DNA from: Furcasterigmium furcatum
Lineage: Eukaryota > Ascomycota > Sordariomycetes > Glomerellales > Plectosphaerellaceae
Direction: 5' to 3'
NCBI GenBank assembly: GCA_001599815.1
Contig: BCIA01000003.1
Location: 124,001-188,000, forward strand
Length of the DNA: 64,000 nucleotides
The stretch's first letter is position 1; each line of letters begins with the position of its first letter. The notes under the pieces are model-generated. The model saw only the letters and a program-made list of their open reading frames with translations, ran no database searches and was not told the origin of the DNA. A program made the translations under genes and the position numbers. Positions 31,849 to 41,719 of the stretch are shown piece by piece.

Positions 31849-32417
31849 TCACGGGTGCAGTTCGAAGGGCGACATACAATTGAACAGGTGGTATCCCGAC
31901 CTGTGCTCCGCGCCGTACACGCACTCAACATATTGAGGGTCCTTCTCTTTAACGACGCGGTAGCAGTCTCCCCACCATTCGCCGTCGCCGTCCGTGATGT
32001 CGTAGTGATCACCGCCCTCGGATGTCTGGTAAATAGCTACAAGGGTAAAGGTTAGTCCTCGGCCCAAGCCAAAATGGGAGAAGTATGTCACTTACTGAAG
32101 GGTACCCCCGGATCCTCGCTCGACCATTCGTTGTGGTGAGGGAGCTCCAGGCGTTCAATGTCCCAGTCCTGCATGTTCTCGCCGCCGCTGCACCCATCAC
32201 ATGCCCAAGTACCTTCGAACGTGGCATCGTTCCTCGGGTTCCAATAGAACTTGGAATTTTCGACATCTTTGCAGTTGGGTTCGTTGTTGAAGAGGACCAG
32301 AGCATTGTCCGCACGCCCAAGCATGGGACTGTTGACCTGGAGGACGAAGATTTTGAAGTCGGCCATGGCCGGGGCGGCCAAAAGGCCAGAGAGGAGGGCA
32401 ACGGTCTTGAAAGACAT
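31849..32417 (-). CDS. Small secreted protein, unknown function
   Basis: Two exons are inferred, 32417-32096 and 32036-31849, joined over a 59-nt intron (GTAAGT donor, TAG acceptor), giving 169 residues. The N-terminus MSFKTVALLSGLLAAPAMA is a clear signal peptide, cleaved before DFKIFVLQ. The mature part of about 150 residues is acidic, rich in Asp, Glu, Trp and Tyr, with seven cysteines (NCKD, CDGC, DCYR, ECVY, NCMS) that could form disulfides. I do not recognise the family. Size, signal peptide and cysteines fit a secreted effector or small extracellular protein, but no function can be assigned. A TATA-type element (minus strand, 32608-32613) lies about 190 bp upstream. Confidence 0.78.
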
Positions 32418-32607
32418 CTTGTTGGGGAAGGTTGGTGAAAGAGATCGTAGAATGGATCACAGAAGTGACTTCAATGGCCTGGATAGGATTTGATGGGTTG
32501 AGTCTGGATGAGGAATTGAGGTGCTTGGGTATTTTGGTTTGTATGCTGTTGCTGCTGGTACTGAAGAAGAAGAGAATCTCAGAATTCAAGACGGATGCCG
32601 TGGCTTC

Positions 32608-32613
32608 TTTATA
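32608..32613 (-). promoter_or_regulatory. TATA-like box of the small secreted protein gene
   Basis: Minus-strand GATATAAAG lies about 190 bp upstream of the start codon at 32417. It was identified by motif and distance only. Confidence 0.45.
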
Positions 32614-34037
32614 TCTATTCCGTCCCTCGGCTCTGACTCTCTATTGCTGTCTTAGGATAGGCATTCTCCTGTCAGGTCCCTGGACGCATCCGAGGCGGGT
32701 ACATCGTCATGATGCGACCTTGTGAACCCTGCCAAGTGCCCTCAGGCATGGTTTCGGCATTTAGTATGGCGACGAACACCCACAAGCTCGCAACGTTAAC
32801 CAGTATCATGAGACCTGGTTGGTTGATCACTTCCTCATAGACGACGAGTCCTGACATCAGATCATGGTCCGGCAAACTGAGGCTGTGACGGAAGAGTGAC
32901 TTTCACCTGCAGGAGTACCCCCTTGAGAAGAGGTTTACACAAGACGTAATGTCTGCTGCGATGGACTCCAATCAGCCCATTCTCGGCATGGCCGACGGCC
33001 CGACGGGGATATCGTAGCCCAGGACTGAGGCAGCTTGGCGTGTAACTAATATTAAATTCAACCGGATTTCCACCCCGGCAACTACGTAGAGAGGGGAGAT
33101 CACTGGGAACCTGGATGAGTTGCTGGGGTTGAGAGTGGTCATGCGGCGATCTCCGTGCTCAGAACATACACTGCAATACTGGCCGTAGGACTACTTGGCA
33201 ACTTGGCTACCCAGCTGAGAGCCAAGATGCACCCGGACAGGCCTTCGGCCCGTTCTGTTCGTTGGTAGGCCCAATTACTCCGCGTATAGGACTGCCCGTC
33301 CCGCTGTCTGCGTTACCGTAGGAAGATCGGCGGTGATCTCCCCACCATCCCCCATAGAAACCCCCAACGGCGTGAATGCCCAAAAGAGCTGTTGACCGAC
33401 AAACTGTGTACAAGTATTGGCTGTTTGTTTATGGGCCAATGCTGGCTTTAGCCGCAACCGCCTTACGAAAGAGGATTGTCCCATCGAGATCTCCCGTCCC
33501 GTGCGCTAGCTCGGGATATTTTTATACCCAGCCAAGCTTCCTTGTCGCATTGAATGCCGATACTGACGTCAGGGTCTTCAGTGTCAGGGTCAAGGTGCCG
33601 GGGCGTCCTCAAAGAGTGGCAACGGCTGGACTGGGCATGAGAATAGAAGCTGAGCCTTGCCAGGCCCTTTTTTTCAAAGAGCCGTGTTGTAGCTTCAGAA
33701 CGGAAATTGTGAAATCGACCCATCGACCCCCTTCCACCTCACCTAAGAGCTACTTGGCGATGGATAAACCCAGATCTTCCTTATCGAGTGTAGAATGATA
33801 TGTTTGATAGAATTGCTCACGTAAAAGTAACAATTGAGATGCACCTTATCATTTCATATCGGTGCTCGAGTCGAGTTGGGTTACCGGCGGCGAGACTTAT
33901 CTGTGCGGACGTCAGTCGCCCGCACCGATACCATCAACGTGCCGCGTGGCGTTCGGTCTTCTACTCTGCTTTCTATCTAGTCCAGTGCCGGTATCGCAAC
34001 GAGCATGAATGCGCAAACATTGCTCTACGAGTCGGGA

Positions 34038-34044
34038 TATATAA
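34038..34044 (+). promoter_or_regulatory. TATA box of the nitrilase gene
   Basis: TATATAA in GGGATATATAAGACG lies 118 bp upstream of the ATG at 34162, a typical spacing. Confidence 0.55.
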
Positions 34045-34161
34045 GACGCCATGAGGGCGCGCTGAGTACCAGATCATGATCATCCTCGGGGCGCCATCAT
34101 CAACCAGCAGTCCAGCAGCCAAAGTCGTCTCCGGGTGCTTCACTTCTCGCCAACCACCAGC

Positions 34162-35390
34162 ATGCAAGTCTCGACACTCCTGGCTGTCGCCAGCGCCATC
34201 ATTGGGCTCAGCAGAGCGGCAAGTTGCTTGCCACCCGTCGACCGGAGCAACTTCACTGTTGCTCTCGTCAGGGCGCCACCACCCAACTGGCCTCTGCCGA
34301 TCACCAACTATGATTACACCGGTATCCAGTTTGATATAGGCCAGTGCGTTGATGATGGAATCGCCCTCATCAACCGAGCCAAGGACAACGGTGCCAATCT
34401 CATCACCTTTCCAGAGCTTTGGTTTCCAGGGTACGTCTTACCAGTCACTCAGGACGCAGAATGTCCCACGACAAGAACCTGTACTGACTTTGACTGGCCC
34501 CGAATAGATTCCCCAAAGGTTCCGACAGCCCGTATAACTTCACGCGGGACTTTCTGCCTGATTATATTGACAATACCATCGTGGTTGGCGACAAGCAGTG
34601 GAACCGTCTTGTTGACGCAGCACGCCGCGCCGGGATCTACGTCAACCTCAACTTTGCTGAGCGAGAAGGAGACTTCATGTACATGGCCCAGTCCCTGATC
34701 GGTCCCACTGGTGCTACCCTCGTCCATCGTCGCAAGCTGCGCCCGTCCGGCGCCGAGCGATACATGTTCAGTGATGGAACAACCGATGGCCTGAAGGTTG
34801 TGAGCACTCCCTACGGGAGAGTGGGCATGCTCGAGTGTGGAGAGTAAGTCTGATTGATAATGGCACAGAAGATCTCGGAGATGATACACAAACTGACATT
34901 TGCCGCCACTCTTTCCTTGCGCAGGCACTACTATCCGAGCATGACCTTTAATATGCATGTACAAGCCGAGCAGATTCACCTGTCGCCATTCCCATACTTG
35001 GCCGACCGGCACGACAAGACTTCCCTGTGGTGGGAGAACGAATGGGTCAACACGGGCGCCATGGGCACGTACTCGGTCCTTGGTGGCACGTATTCGTTCA
35101 CTGCCGCCGTCGGAGTCTCCTTCGTGACAGACCCCCTTGGAAACCGTGTCGCCTACGCCGAGGCTGGCGAGGACTTCAACGAGTTTCCCCTTCTCTACCA
35201 CAGCATGGACACCAGGAGCCTCAATGTCAGCAAGACATACGACGCGGACTCGCAGACCTCTTGGGGAACACTCACCCAGATCGTCGACAGCTTCCCGGCC
35301 GACGTGCCAAAGGTTGAGGGCAGTCTTGTCCCGCACAGGAACAACTCTATTGCTTTCCTGAAGACTGGAGAGATGGTCTTTCCTTACTGA
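34162..35390 (+). CDS. Nitrilase-family carbon-nitrogen hydrolase with signal peptide
   Basis: Three exons are inferred: 34162-34430, 34508-34843 and 34925-35390, giving 356 residues. The catalytic triad of the superfamily is visible: Glu85 in FPELWFPG, Lys166 in HRRKLRPS and Cys200 in ECGEHYYPS. The alpha-beta-beta-alpha core is complete and the length fits the nitrilase branch, which hydrolyses organic nitriles to acids and ammonia. I read the start as MQVSTLLAVASAIIGLSRAASC, a signal peptide, so the enzyme is probably secreted, which is unusual for nitrilases. Several N-glycosylation sequons follow (NFT, NVS). An upstream in-frame ATG (34135) would bury the hydrophobic segment. A good TATA box and the leader position favour 34162. 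The substrate is unknown; plant cyanogenic or aromatic nitriles are possible. Confidence 0.88.
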
Positions 35391-36014
35391 AGAGAGTGAA
35401 CCAGGAGAGGCTACATGCGGACGCCGATGGGTCTGAGTATGGGCCGTCGACGAGTTAGCAGACCTTCGATACTCTGTGGCACAACGAGCATCGAGGTCTG
35501 ACACATCACACCAAACAAGAATTGCATTGGTGATACACGATCGGTGCAGACTTGTTCTCTCCGCGTCCCGCTTATCCCGGCTCGATCACCCATTTCTACA
35601 GCCTGCAAGAACATGTGATGCAAGTGAGATAGAGTCAGTTCAGTCAGACCCATCTCGGCCTCCTCTGGCCGGCCGTGGCGATAAAGTCAGAGAATACAAG
35701 GTTGTCACTGACGCTTGAATCTGCTCCTCGCGAAGATGTGTCTGATAAGGTACATCGATACAGCGAAGACCCTCCCATAATCCAAAACCTCATCCCGATT
35801 CCCGCCCCCTCTGCAAAGACATTGCACCACCGCCTGGGTGCTTAATGATTTCTCCTCGCTAGCATGACTCATGTAGGTTTGCTTCCTCTCGGATCATTCT
35901 CTCAAACTCTGCGTCATCGGCTGCCTGAAGTTCCACCTGTCTCTCGCGGCTCAGTGTAGCGGGACGGCTGTCACGTCTTTGGGCATCTTCGATGAGTTCC
36001 AAGACTAGGATTTC
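35391..36014. other. Intergenic region, no gene recognised
   Basis: This is the 3' flank of the nitrilase gene and the region beyond the weak hypothetical ORF. Nothing with coding or RNA character was found. Confidence 0.4.
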
Positions 36015-36473
36015 CTAACGGGCCGGCCCCAATACGCAAGCAGCGCTCTTCGTCAGGTTCGCCCGGAATTCGTCGACCAATGGCCGAAGCTCTTCCTCCC
36101 ACTCGGGGTCCATTACCGTCGACCATGTGAGGCGAAAGTGCTTTGTATCTCCGTCGTCAAGCGTCAAGCCGTAGGATATGTCGACGACAAGACTCCGCAA
36201 GATGATTGCTGTCACATTGCTGTCTCCGTCTGCTTCAAGCCCGAGGGTGTCGCAAAGACTGGTTAGGAATGCGCAGGCCATGACGACAAATAGAAGCTGC
36301 GCGCTCGTGCAGGTATCTCTGCCCGGATGAGTGCCAAGCATCCTCAAGTCAAGGATATCTGGTTCCGTGATTTCACCTAGGAAGCTGCTGTGGAATGTGC
36401 AGTCTTCAATGGCCTCGAGAACGCTATCTCTGTTTGTGTAGAAGTCGTCGTCGTCCAAGGTAGACTCTGTCAT
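36015..36473 (-). CDS. Hypothetical protein, weakly supported
   Basis: A minus-strand frame of 152 residues starts MTESTLDDDDFYTNRDSVLEAIED. The amino-acid composition looks protein-like: acidic N-terminus, a Leu/Ala/Val-rich middle (SAQLLFVVMACAFLTSLC) and an amphipathic end. The style recalls C-terminal parts of small fungal regulators, but no family can be named and no DNA-binding motif is present. A second minus-strand frame at 36590-36808 (MQPRSRITIEGNKSILEAAL) just upstream has similar character and might be a 5' exon of the same gene. I could not find a convincing splice pair joining them. It could be a decayed gene. Confidence 0.35.
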   Translation of the reverse strand: MTESTLDDDDFYTNRDSVLEAIEDCTFHSSFLGEITEPDILDLRMLGTHPGRDTCTSAQLLFVVMACAFLTSLCDTLGLEADGDSNVTAIILRSLVVDISYGLTLDDGDTKHFRLTWSTVMDPEWEEELRPLVDEFRANLTKSAACVLGPAR

Positions 36474-37217
36474 ATTGGATTCGTGGCTCGTTAGTCGGAA
36501 TAGCTGGTAGTTTTAGGCTTGGGTGAGTCTGGACATGAAGGGCGTGATGTCGAATTGTCGACGGTCGATGTCCGGGGATGTCTTTCTCATCATGGAAGCA
36601 GCGGGAGAAGGTCGAACACACTCGGGGCTGCTTGCCAATCTTCTCTCATGATGATGGGACACTCTTTCCTGGCCGTTACCGAGGCCGTGGAGGCAAGCTT
36701 GTCCATGGGAGAAAGGGTGACCGAGGCTTCCATGGAGCCTGCAGTTCTTAGAGCTGCTTCTAAGATGGACTTGTTCCCTTCGATAGTGATTCTCGATCGA
36801 GGCTGCACCTAATTGAGGCCGCGGCTGATTCAATCTACCATTGATTGAAGCCGTGACTGACGTGGTGAGAAGTTCAGCGCGGACAGATTGGCTCGGCCTG
36901 CCTGCTTTCATGGCTTTTGGCGGGCAGTCGAGACCAGCTGGTGGCAACCGAGTCACATCCAATTAAGAGGCGCCCCGCCTTTTCCGCGCGAGCTTCGCGT
37001 CATGACCCCCGCCAGGAAGCTGCAGGGCGCGTCAAGCTCCTGCCAAATTTCGAGTCTGCCCGCGCCCGTGAATCGCTCTTGATTTTTCGACTTCAACTGA
37101 GACCAAGTCACCCATCTACCTGAACATCAAGGAGTTCATCTCCCGCCCCGAATCATCCTACACCTGCAAATACCCCTTATCATCTGTACGAGATCCGACG
37201 AACAACGCGAATCCACC
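36474..37217. other. Intergenic region upstream of FEN1
   Basis: This stretch holds the promoter and C/A-rich leader of the FEN1 gene on the right, and the uncertain minus-strand frame at 36590-36808 on the left. No other feature is seen. Confidence 0.4.
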
Positions 37218-38459
37218 ATGGGCATCAAGAACCTCTTCCAGATCCTCAAGGAGGAGGCGCCCGACGCCATCAAGGAGGGGGAAATCAAGAACCAGTTCGG
37301 TCGCAAGGTCGCCATCGATGCTTCCATGAGCATCTACTCCTTCCTCATCGCCGTGCGATCCGACGGCCAGCAGCTCATGAACGAGAGCGGCGAGACAACA
37401 TCCCACCTCATGGGCATGTTCTACCGCACTCTCCGCATGGTCGACAATGGCATCAAGCCGCTATACGTCTTCGATGGCAAGCCTCCTGTCCTCAAGTCCG
37501 GCGAGCTGGCCAAGCGATTCCAGCGCAAGCAGGAGGCCCGCGACGGCCTCGAGGAAGCCAAGGAGACCGGTACCGCGGAAGATATCGAGAAGTTTTCGAG
37601 GCGGACGGTCCGTGTGACGAGGGAGCACAACGCCGAGTGCCAGAAACTGCTCAAGCTCATGGGCATCCCCTACATCATCGCGCCCACAGAGGCCGAGGCG
37701 CAGTGTGCTGCCCTGGCGCGCGCCGGCAAGGTCTACGCCGCCGCCAGTGAAGACATGGACACCCTAACCTTCGAATCACCCATTCTGCTCAGACATCTCA
37801 CCTTCAGCGAGCAGCGCAAGGAACCCATCCAGGAAATCCACCTGGACAAGGTCATGGAGGGACTGGGCATGGACCGCAGTCAGGTACGTCTTTCAACACC
37901 GCGTCAATCACATCACACAGCTGACCCATTCTGTCTGCAGTTCATCGACCTATGCATCCTTCTCGGCTGCGATTACCTTGACCCGATTCCGAAAGTCGGG
38001 CCCAGCACGGCGCTCAAGCTCATCCGCGACCACAAGACACTGGAAGGGGTGGTCGAATACATGAAGAACGACCCGAAGCAGAAATACGTTCTGCCGGAAG
38101 ACTGGCCGTTTGCCGATGCCCGCGAGCTCTTCCTCAACCCGGATGTGCGCGACGCGGACCATCCCGACTGCGATTTCAAGTGGGAGAAGCCCGACATCGA
38201 AGGCCTCGTCCACTTTTTGGTGACGGAGAAGGGCTTTTCGGAGGATCGCGTGCGCGGCGCAGGTTCGAGACTCGAAAAGAACTCCAAGAGCTCGCAGCAG
38301 AGCCGCCTGGATGGCTTCTTCAAGGCCATCCCGAAGTCGGATGCCGAGAAGGCCGCCCACAAGCGCAAGCTGGAGGAAAAGAACGAGGAAAAGAAGAAGA
38401 AGGCGAAGCTGGAGAAGAAGGAGAAGGCACAGGCCAAGGCAAAGCCTCGAGGTGCGTAA
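37218..38459 (+). CDS. FEN1: Flap endonuclease 1
   Basis: Two exons, 37218-37883 and 37941-38459, give 394 residues, the usual length. This structure-specific 5' nuclease removes RNA-DNA flaps during Okazaki fragment maturation and long-patch base excision repair in the nucleus. Visible metal ligands are Asp34 in VAIDASMSIYSF, Asp in VFDGKPP, the pair in TEAEAQC, the pair in SEDMDTL and Asp in LLGCDYLDP. The helix-hairpin-helix is in PKVGPSTALKLI. Near the C-terminus QSRLDGFF is the PCNA-binding PIP box, followed by a lysine-rich tail. The intron (57 nt, GTACGT to TGCAG) is a multiple of three without a stop, so the unspliced frame also reads through. Conservation of RSQ-FIDLCILLG shows that it is removed. 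The yeast orthologue is RAD27. Confidence 0.96.
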   Translation: MGIKNLFQILKEEAPDAIKEGEIKNQFGRKVAIDASMSIYSFLIAVRSDGQQLMNESGETTSHLMGMFYRTLRMVDNGIKPLYVFDGKPPVLKSGELAKRFQRKQEARDGLEEAKETGTAEDIEKFSRRTVRVTREHNAECQKLLKLMGIPYIIAPTEAEAQCAALARAGKVYAAASEDMDTLTFESPILLRHLTFSEQRKEPIQEIHLDKVMEGLGMDRSQVRLSTPRQSHHTADPFCLQFIDLCILLGCDYLDPIPKVGPSTALKLIRDHKTLEGVVEYMKNDPKQKYVLPEDWPFADARELFLNPDVRDADHPDCDFKWEKPDIEGLVHFLVTEKGFSEDRVRGAGSRLEKNSKSSQQSRLDGFFKAIPKSDAEKAAHKRKLEEKNEEKKKKAKLEKKEKAQAKAKPRGA

Positions 38460-39295
38460 GGCACTTCCTCCGGCTGGGAGGCATCGCGACTGGTTACCAG
38501 GCACAAACGCTTTGCCGCCCGACGGTGTACGATTTCGGCGGCATGATTTTATGGAGTTGGAGTTCGGGAGGACGGTTCCCGGGCGAATCGGAATTGTAGC
38601 GGTTTTGCTTCCTCGATGCTGTCATCGGGGAGAGGTCTTGCCTTGAGGCGGGAGATACGAGGCGAAAATGATGAACAGATCTGAACAAGGGTCGATGTCA
38701 CATGTGAAGGGTTCACCCTGCCAGCGCTACACTCTAGCGACCAATGAATTTCTGCGGCTCGACGTCGAGGCCTGCCGATTCCCAGGTACCATGCGGGGTC
38801 ATCGACATTCTTGTCATCCGGCAGGTGCAGTGAAGGCATTCATCGTGTGCACCAGCGCAGCAAGGGAATCAGTGTCGAGCTCAACGCGCCCCGGAGGAGA
38901 GGGCGATCGTGAAGGACACCAAGCTGAGCGAGACTGCCTCCAACGATGAGCCCCAGACACGTTTGTAAATGATTACTGAGGCATGCCACCACGGTTCCCG
39001 AATACTTCGTCGCGATGAAATACAACGCTATGCTCGTTCTGCTCCCTAGAACCTACCGCGTGTCCCAGTTCACCTCAACCCCAAAATATGCACCCATCAT
39101 CGACCATACCAAGAATCAAAACAGATGGGCCCAATTCCCACCCGGATCAGCTTCTCAAGATTGTCCAAGACCGTTACTTCCCCCCTATTTCCAGCATACA
39201 GATCCTGCATCCACTCAAGATTTGACCGCGATTTCGGCCGCGACGCCCTCTTCCAGCCACTGCCTTGAAACCTGCTCCCCCATGTTGCGCATAAT
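38460..39295. other. Convergent intergenic region
   Basis: These are the 3' flanks of FEN1 (plus) and the hypothetical membrane-anchored protein gene (minus). No gene or repeat is recognised. Confidence 0.45.
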
Positions 39296-40301
39296 TCAAG
39301 TCATCTCGCCAAAGAATAGTTCGAACAAGACAGCCAGCATCAAATAGATGATGAGGTAGGTGGGCCACTTCGAGTTGCTCGGGCCCGCAGATTCGACGAG
39401 GTTCACGGTTTGGTTTGAGGAGTATCGGGCGCGACAATGTCTGCACGGGCACCTGCCCGAGATGACAACAGATGATGGCGATATTGTCGTATCCCAGTAG
39501 AGAGGTACGCTATTTGGCACGCGTGAGGCGGCTGCTGCCATTGTGCTCGAGGAGAACGTCCCATTTTGCTGCGACCCGGGCATGGAGCGAACCCCGTAGC
39601 TGGACGCCAGGAGCGGGCCATTGGACAGCACAGCTCGAGGGATGGCCACTTGGTCGGTCCTGTTGCTCTTTGACATGACAGGAGGCCGGCCAGAAGTCGA
39701 CTGGTGAAACCGGGCCGGCCGAGCCCCTATGCTGTGACTCGACAGGACGGCCAGGTTATCCTGCCATACTGCTTGGACCATTGTCCAGTATGACTCCCTC
39801 TGGAGGCAGAGGTCTTTCGAACCCCAGTACTCAGAAAGAATGAAGAGCGGGAGCTGGCGGACATCCTTCACATTGACGTATGACAGCTTCCGCAGCATCT
39901 TTCCATCTGCGATGGTGAGGACATCCGAGGTGTCGGGATGTTCGGCTGGACGGATGGGCAAGTAGGACTTTCGCGTTTGAGGGTTGACATGTCGGACTTC
40001 AATCGGGGTCTCATTGAAGCTGGTCACCTGTTGGGTTGGCGTCTGATTAGTTCCCACGGCGCAGGAGCAACAGTGAGTGAGGCAACGATGAACTGACGAT
40101 CAGGACTGCCACGACTCCATCCGGAAGAGGCCTTCTTGATAATACGATGACTGGATGGTTGAAAACGCCGTCGGGGATGCCGTTGCTTGCGCTTGCTGAG
40201 AACCTATGCTCAACGGTTTCCTTGCGCTGAAGCATCATAACACGTCCTGCAAGATCCGTGTCGCGCTGTCCGAGAGATCCATAGTAGTAATGGTCAACCA
40301 T
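39296..40301 (-). CDS. Hypothetical fungal protein with C-terminal membrane anchor
   Basis: Two exons are inferred, 40301-40098 and 40042-39296, joined across a 55-nt intron (GTCAGT donor, AATCAG acceptor), giving 316 residues. The first ~140 residues (DGVFNHPVIVLSRRPLPDG, VAVLI then TPTQQVTS, RKSYLPIRPAEHPDTSD, LRKLSYVNVKDVRQLPLFIL) resemble a fungus-specific domain seen in many uncharacterised proteins, in which a histidine-containing strand pair is followed by a short conserved SYVN motif. The middle is low-complexity and Ser-rich. The C-terminus KWPTYLIIYLMLAVLFELFF is a single hydrophobic helix that could tail-anchor the protein. The function is unknown. An in-frame TTG exists upstream but the ATG at 40301 is the better start. 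Confidence 0.72.
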
Positions 40302-41719
40302 CCCGAAGGACCTGCCGCGTCGAAATGTCGGCCTTGAGGACAAATGCTTCCGTGAAGTCGAGGCGGGGTAGCATCGTGGTTGGCATTTTCGACATACATA
40401 CGTTGGTTCACGTTACACGACGCCACGCATGAGGATGGCGGATTGGTGGACGCAACCAACCGCAACATGATGGCATCCATGTTGGCCCAATGGAACCGCC
40501 CTCAGGCCGCAGTATCGGCCGCCTCAGCCCCCTCAAGGCTGAACCGCCGCCGTGTAAAACGCCATCAACTTCAAGCCCGTTGCTTGGTCTCCCATGGGCT
40601 GCTCTTCTTGGGCTCACCGCGTGAGGTTGCCTACTGGAGTTCTGCGGCAAGACGGTGCTTGCATGGTGGAGTTGACGCCACTGGAAAACGGGTTACAGAA
40701 GGGATGGCCGCCCCCGGAACGGCCATGTCGACCAGCAGACTACCGATCGAGCGATAGAAAATCGAGATGACCTCTCACTCAACTCCAAGGAATTGAGATA
40801 GCCTCTATCTTGATCGCAAGAAATCGAGATGGCCTCATTCTCATTTAGAGAGAATCCAAAGGCAACGCATCTGGACGGCGATATAGCTGGACTCCGTGGC
40901 CAGCGTGGCTGGAAAGGGGTTTCGTCTCACCCCACATGATAGCTTGAGGGAGAGCAAGGGTTCGATGATGAAGCCGGGGCAGATATGGAAACGCCTATTA
41001 TCTATAGAGCGTTTCTCACCCACGGCCAGACGTCTCTCTTGGGACGCCATGTGCAACGGAATCGTTTTGGCTGCCGAGGCGGTGTCCTTCTTCCCGAGAG
41101 ACAGATGTAGCAGCGCAGGAGAACGGCCCGAACTTTAGCCGGCCGCCATGAAAGGTACCGAGGCACAGTGCAACGTGACCGGGCACCGGTGGCCGAGCGC
41201 CGCCACAGCCGATGACATCAGCTGTCCCGATTGCCGGGCCAGGAATCACATGCCAGCTTGCCTCGACGTCGTCTTTGATCCCACACACGATCACTGCGCA
41301 CATGACTCTTGCTGACCAAACGGAGCATTGCCAGAGGGAGAAGTTTCCCCACAGTCCGGTCCGCAGCAACTGAAGCGTGGGGATTCAGGCGCCGCTTTCG
41401 ACCAGCCTGGCAGCAATCTGGGGACCAGCAGACCAGCGACCAGTCTTCTCGAAGCCCGACTCGTGCAGACAGAGGGCCCCGGACTCGACTCTCACTGGCA
41501 TGTGAAGGTGTCTCGGCCAGGATCATCACACTACTCGTGGGGCAGATCCTCGACGCTTTAAGCTGACTCTCGTCTTCCCTCTGCCCTTTCCACCCCAACT
41601 TTCTCCGGATTCAATCTTCCCCATACTATCCCATTGATCTCTTCCCCTTCTACTAGTCCTTGATCAACCTAGAGCCGAGATCTAGCAGCAAGAGAGGCGC
41701 ACACACACACATCGCAGTC
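40302..41719. other. Long divergent intergenic region (1.4 kb)
   Basis: This stretch lies between the hypothetical membrane-anchored protein (minus) and the cytochrome b5/acyl-CoA dehydrogenase gene (plus). It holds imperfect GAGATNRCCTC repeats at about 40762-40836 and a CA microsatellite in the 5' leader of the right gene at 41699-41712. No coding region is convincing. Confidence 0.45.
40762..40836. repeat. Imperfect GAGAT(G/A)(A/G)CCTC repeats
   Basis: Three spaced copies are seen: TCGAGATGACCTC, TTGAGATAGCCTC and TCGAGATGGCCTC. A similar GAGATGAGCTCTC family occurs at 49571-49618. The origin is unknown. Confidence 0.5.

Larger units (their letters stand above)
32418..34161. other. Long divergent intergenic region (1.7 kb)
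   Basis: This stretch separates the small secreted protein gene (minus) from the nitrilase gene (plus). TATA-like boxes are seen on both sides (32608-32613 minus, 34038-34044 plus). A frame at 33376-33798 has the composition of chance translation. No transposon ends, RNA gene or repeat was recognised. Confidence 0.45.

Noticed and set aside
31603..32055. Plus-strand frame of 150 codons
   Set aside because: It overlaps the second exon of the small secreted protein in antisense and has no recognisable content.
36513..36962. Minus-strand frame of 149 codons upstream of the weak hypothetical ORF
   Set aside because: Composition is Arg/Ser/His-rich chance translation; an overlapping frame at 36590-36808 is more protein-like.
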